Below, piece after piece: positions 15,360 to 16,535 of a stretch of 16,535 nt of DNA (position 1 is its first letter; each line of letters starts with the position of its first letter). The stretch spans positions 1-16,535 of the forward strand of contig CAYLJJ010000121.1 of assembly GCA_964384025.1 (NCBI GenBank). The letters run 5' to 3'. The notes beneath the pieces were generated by a model. The model was not told the origin of the DNA, did not search any database, and saw nothing but the letters and a program-made list of their open reading frames with translations. Source of the stretch: CAYLJJ01 sp964384025. Its GTDB lineage: Bacteria; Myxococcota_A; Bradymonadia; UBA7976; UBA1532. The translations under genes and the position numbers were made by a program.

Positions 15360-16535
15360 ATGACACGTGGAAAGCTAACTGTCGAGTGGAAGCCAGAGGA
15401 CAAGAGCCGACTCCCAGATGAGCTGAGCAGCTCAGCGATTGTCTTGCTCAAACTCCGAGATGAAGGCCTCCTCGAAGAGGCAGCGGAGCGGCTGAAGGTG
15501 CGACGACAGGGAGGCTACTCTGCTATGGCGCTATGGGTCGCTTTGCTGATCTACATGGCCTCAAAATCAGTGCGGGGGATTCGTCCGAGTTGGGAGTCGT
15601 GGGGAGGGAAAACGCTCGACAGCTTGGCAGCGATAGGAGAGCTGCGTTCTTGCCCGAGAGCGGCCTCATTGTCGCGCGGGTTATCAGCCTTTGAGTTTAA
15701 ATTGTTGAGGCCCGTGACGCCTTGGCTCCTTCCAGAGCTGCCTCAGATAAATGAGGTACTGCGGCATCCGACGGTGCTGAGCCTGGATGCAAAGGGTCAG
15801 GGTTGGCACATTTTCGATCTGGCTCCGACAGCGACGGTGCTGCGCGAACGGGGGCTGCCACGAGGGGATGAGCTGCCAGAACCCTTGCCGTTGGCTGAGA
15901 GGGTTGGAGCGCCTGGGCATCAGGGGCGAAAGAGAGGCGAGCTGACCTTTCGTCAGAATTCAGTGCAGCACAGCGGCTCATCGCTGTGGATTCACAGCCA
16001 GCTATCGAAGGGCAATGGAGAGGGGGTCTTGGATTTGGAGCGCTCTTTGGATGCGGTGGTGATGACTTGCCAGAGGCTTGAGCATCCATCGTCGCATGTG
16101 CTGCTTCGTATGGATGGTGAGTTTGGCAACATTGGCTCCTACACAGCCTGTCGAGAGCGGGGGTTGGGCTTCATGACGCGCTTGAACCATCACAGCCTGT
16201 ACAAGGAGCCCGAGGTGTTGGCCAAGATGCGTGAAGGGAAGTGGGAGGCTGTACAAGGCAGCCGCAGCGGTCCGCAGCGCTACGCGATGGATCTTGGCGT
16301 GCTCCTCATCAAGCCCAGTCCCAAGACTGCTCATCCTGATGGAACCCCTTATGCTCCCATCCAGATGCGAGCCGTCGCCTCAGTCTACGCCAGATATCGA
16401 GATAAGAAGCTGTGTGGTCGGCTCTTGGATAGCCTCCAAGTGGAGCTGTTTGCCGTGGATGTGCCCGCTGACGCTTGGCCCGCATCAGAGTCTGTCGCCG
16501 CTTACTTTGGTCGCGCTGCTCAGGAGAACCGCTTT
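15360..16535 (+). CDS. DDE-type IS transposase, 3' end outside the window
   Basis: The frame opens at the ATG at 15360, with GGGGAGGG just upstream as a strong ribosome site, and stays open for 392 codons to the window edge. The pattern fits a DDE transposase of the IS4-like kind: Asp143 in VLSLDAKGQG, Asp252 in LRMDGEFGN and Glu389 in AAYFGRAAQENRF, where the last matches the Y-x-x-R...E-x-x-F helix carrying the catalytic Glu. KRGELTFRQN and HSGSSLWIHSQLSKG lie between the first two. The IS family is not certain from this alone. Codon use is GC-rich, unlike the island, so this element and the island have different histories. No frameshift or stop is seen in the part present. Confidence 0.85.
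   Translation, partial: MTRGKLTVEWKPEDKSRLPDELSSSAIVLLKLRDEGLLEEAAERLKVRRQGGYSAMALWVALLIYMASKSVRGIRPSWESWGGKTLDSLAAIGELRSCPRAASLSRGLSAFEFKLLRPVTPWLLPELPQINEVLRHPTVLSLDAKGQGWHIFDLAPTATVLRERGLPRGDELPEPLPLAERVGAPGHQGRKRGELTFRQNSVQHSGSSLWIHSQLSKGNGEGVLDLERSLDAVVMTCQRLEHPSSHVLLRMDGEFGNIGSYTACRERGLGFMTRLNHHSLYKEPEVLAKMREGKWEAVQGSRSGPQRYAMDLGVLLIKPSPKTAHPDGTPYAPIQMRAVASVYARYRDKKLCGRLLDSLQVELFAVDVPADAWPASESVAAYFGRAAQENRF

Noticed and set aside
15684..16334. Minus-strand frames opposite the transposase
   Set aside because: Shadows of the GC-rich plus-strand transposase, which has DDE motifs and a strong ribosome site.

Overview
All the evidence here is sequence reading; nothing was searched. The window has a GC-richer left edge (1-350) holding a broken IS200-type transposase, and an AT-rich island of ten genes, all on the minus strand (439-14664). 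To the right lie a repeat-filled spacer without a convincing gene (14665-15359) and a GC-richer plus-strand DDE transposase that runs off the end (15360-16535). The host is a bacterium with a Gram-negative type envelope. Ser/Thr kinases with FHA-like domains, and Cys-rich secreted segments built on C-x(6)-C-x(5)-C spacing, suggest the Myxococcota/Bradymonadota side of the former Deltaproteobacteria. That placement is inference only.

Read in the direction of transcription, the island opens with a phosphosignalling module. It holds a kinase-fold protein with a C-terminal FHA-like domain and a DFG-to-GFK change (a likely pseudokinase), a small Thr-rich protein with a degenerate FHA-like end, and an intact Ser/Thr kinase with an N-terminal four-Cys knuckle and a C-terminal membrane anchor. 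After a 416-bp gap comes a block of seven tightly packed genes. These are a membrane protein with a Thr-rich cytosolic part, a large lipoprotein, a single-pass envelope protein, a diverged SBP_bac_5 (OppA/DppA-like) binding protein, another lipoprotein, a DppB-like permease with a large Cys-rich extracytoplasmic insert, and one polypeptide that fuses a DppC-like permease to two ABC ATPase domains. Several of these genes overlap by 1 or 4 bases (TAATG, ATGA, GTGA), so they probably form one operon.

My reading is an Opp/Dpp-type importer of unusual build, placed under a local kinase/pseudokinase/FHA relay and supplied with envelope proteins I do not recognise. Mycobacterial PknF/Rv1747 (kinase plus FHA-ABC transporter) is a known precedent for the principle, not a homologous locus. 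Transport direction, substrate and phosphorylation are not proven by the sequence.

The right-hand spacer holds three copies of a 38-bp element with strictly conserved internal spacing, a near-perfect inverted repeat, and hairpins and direct repeats in front of the transposase. Base composition changes inside the pseudokinase gene rather than at its end, which hints at a recombination boundary there. Insertion sequences on both sides fit a mobile or acquired island.
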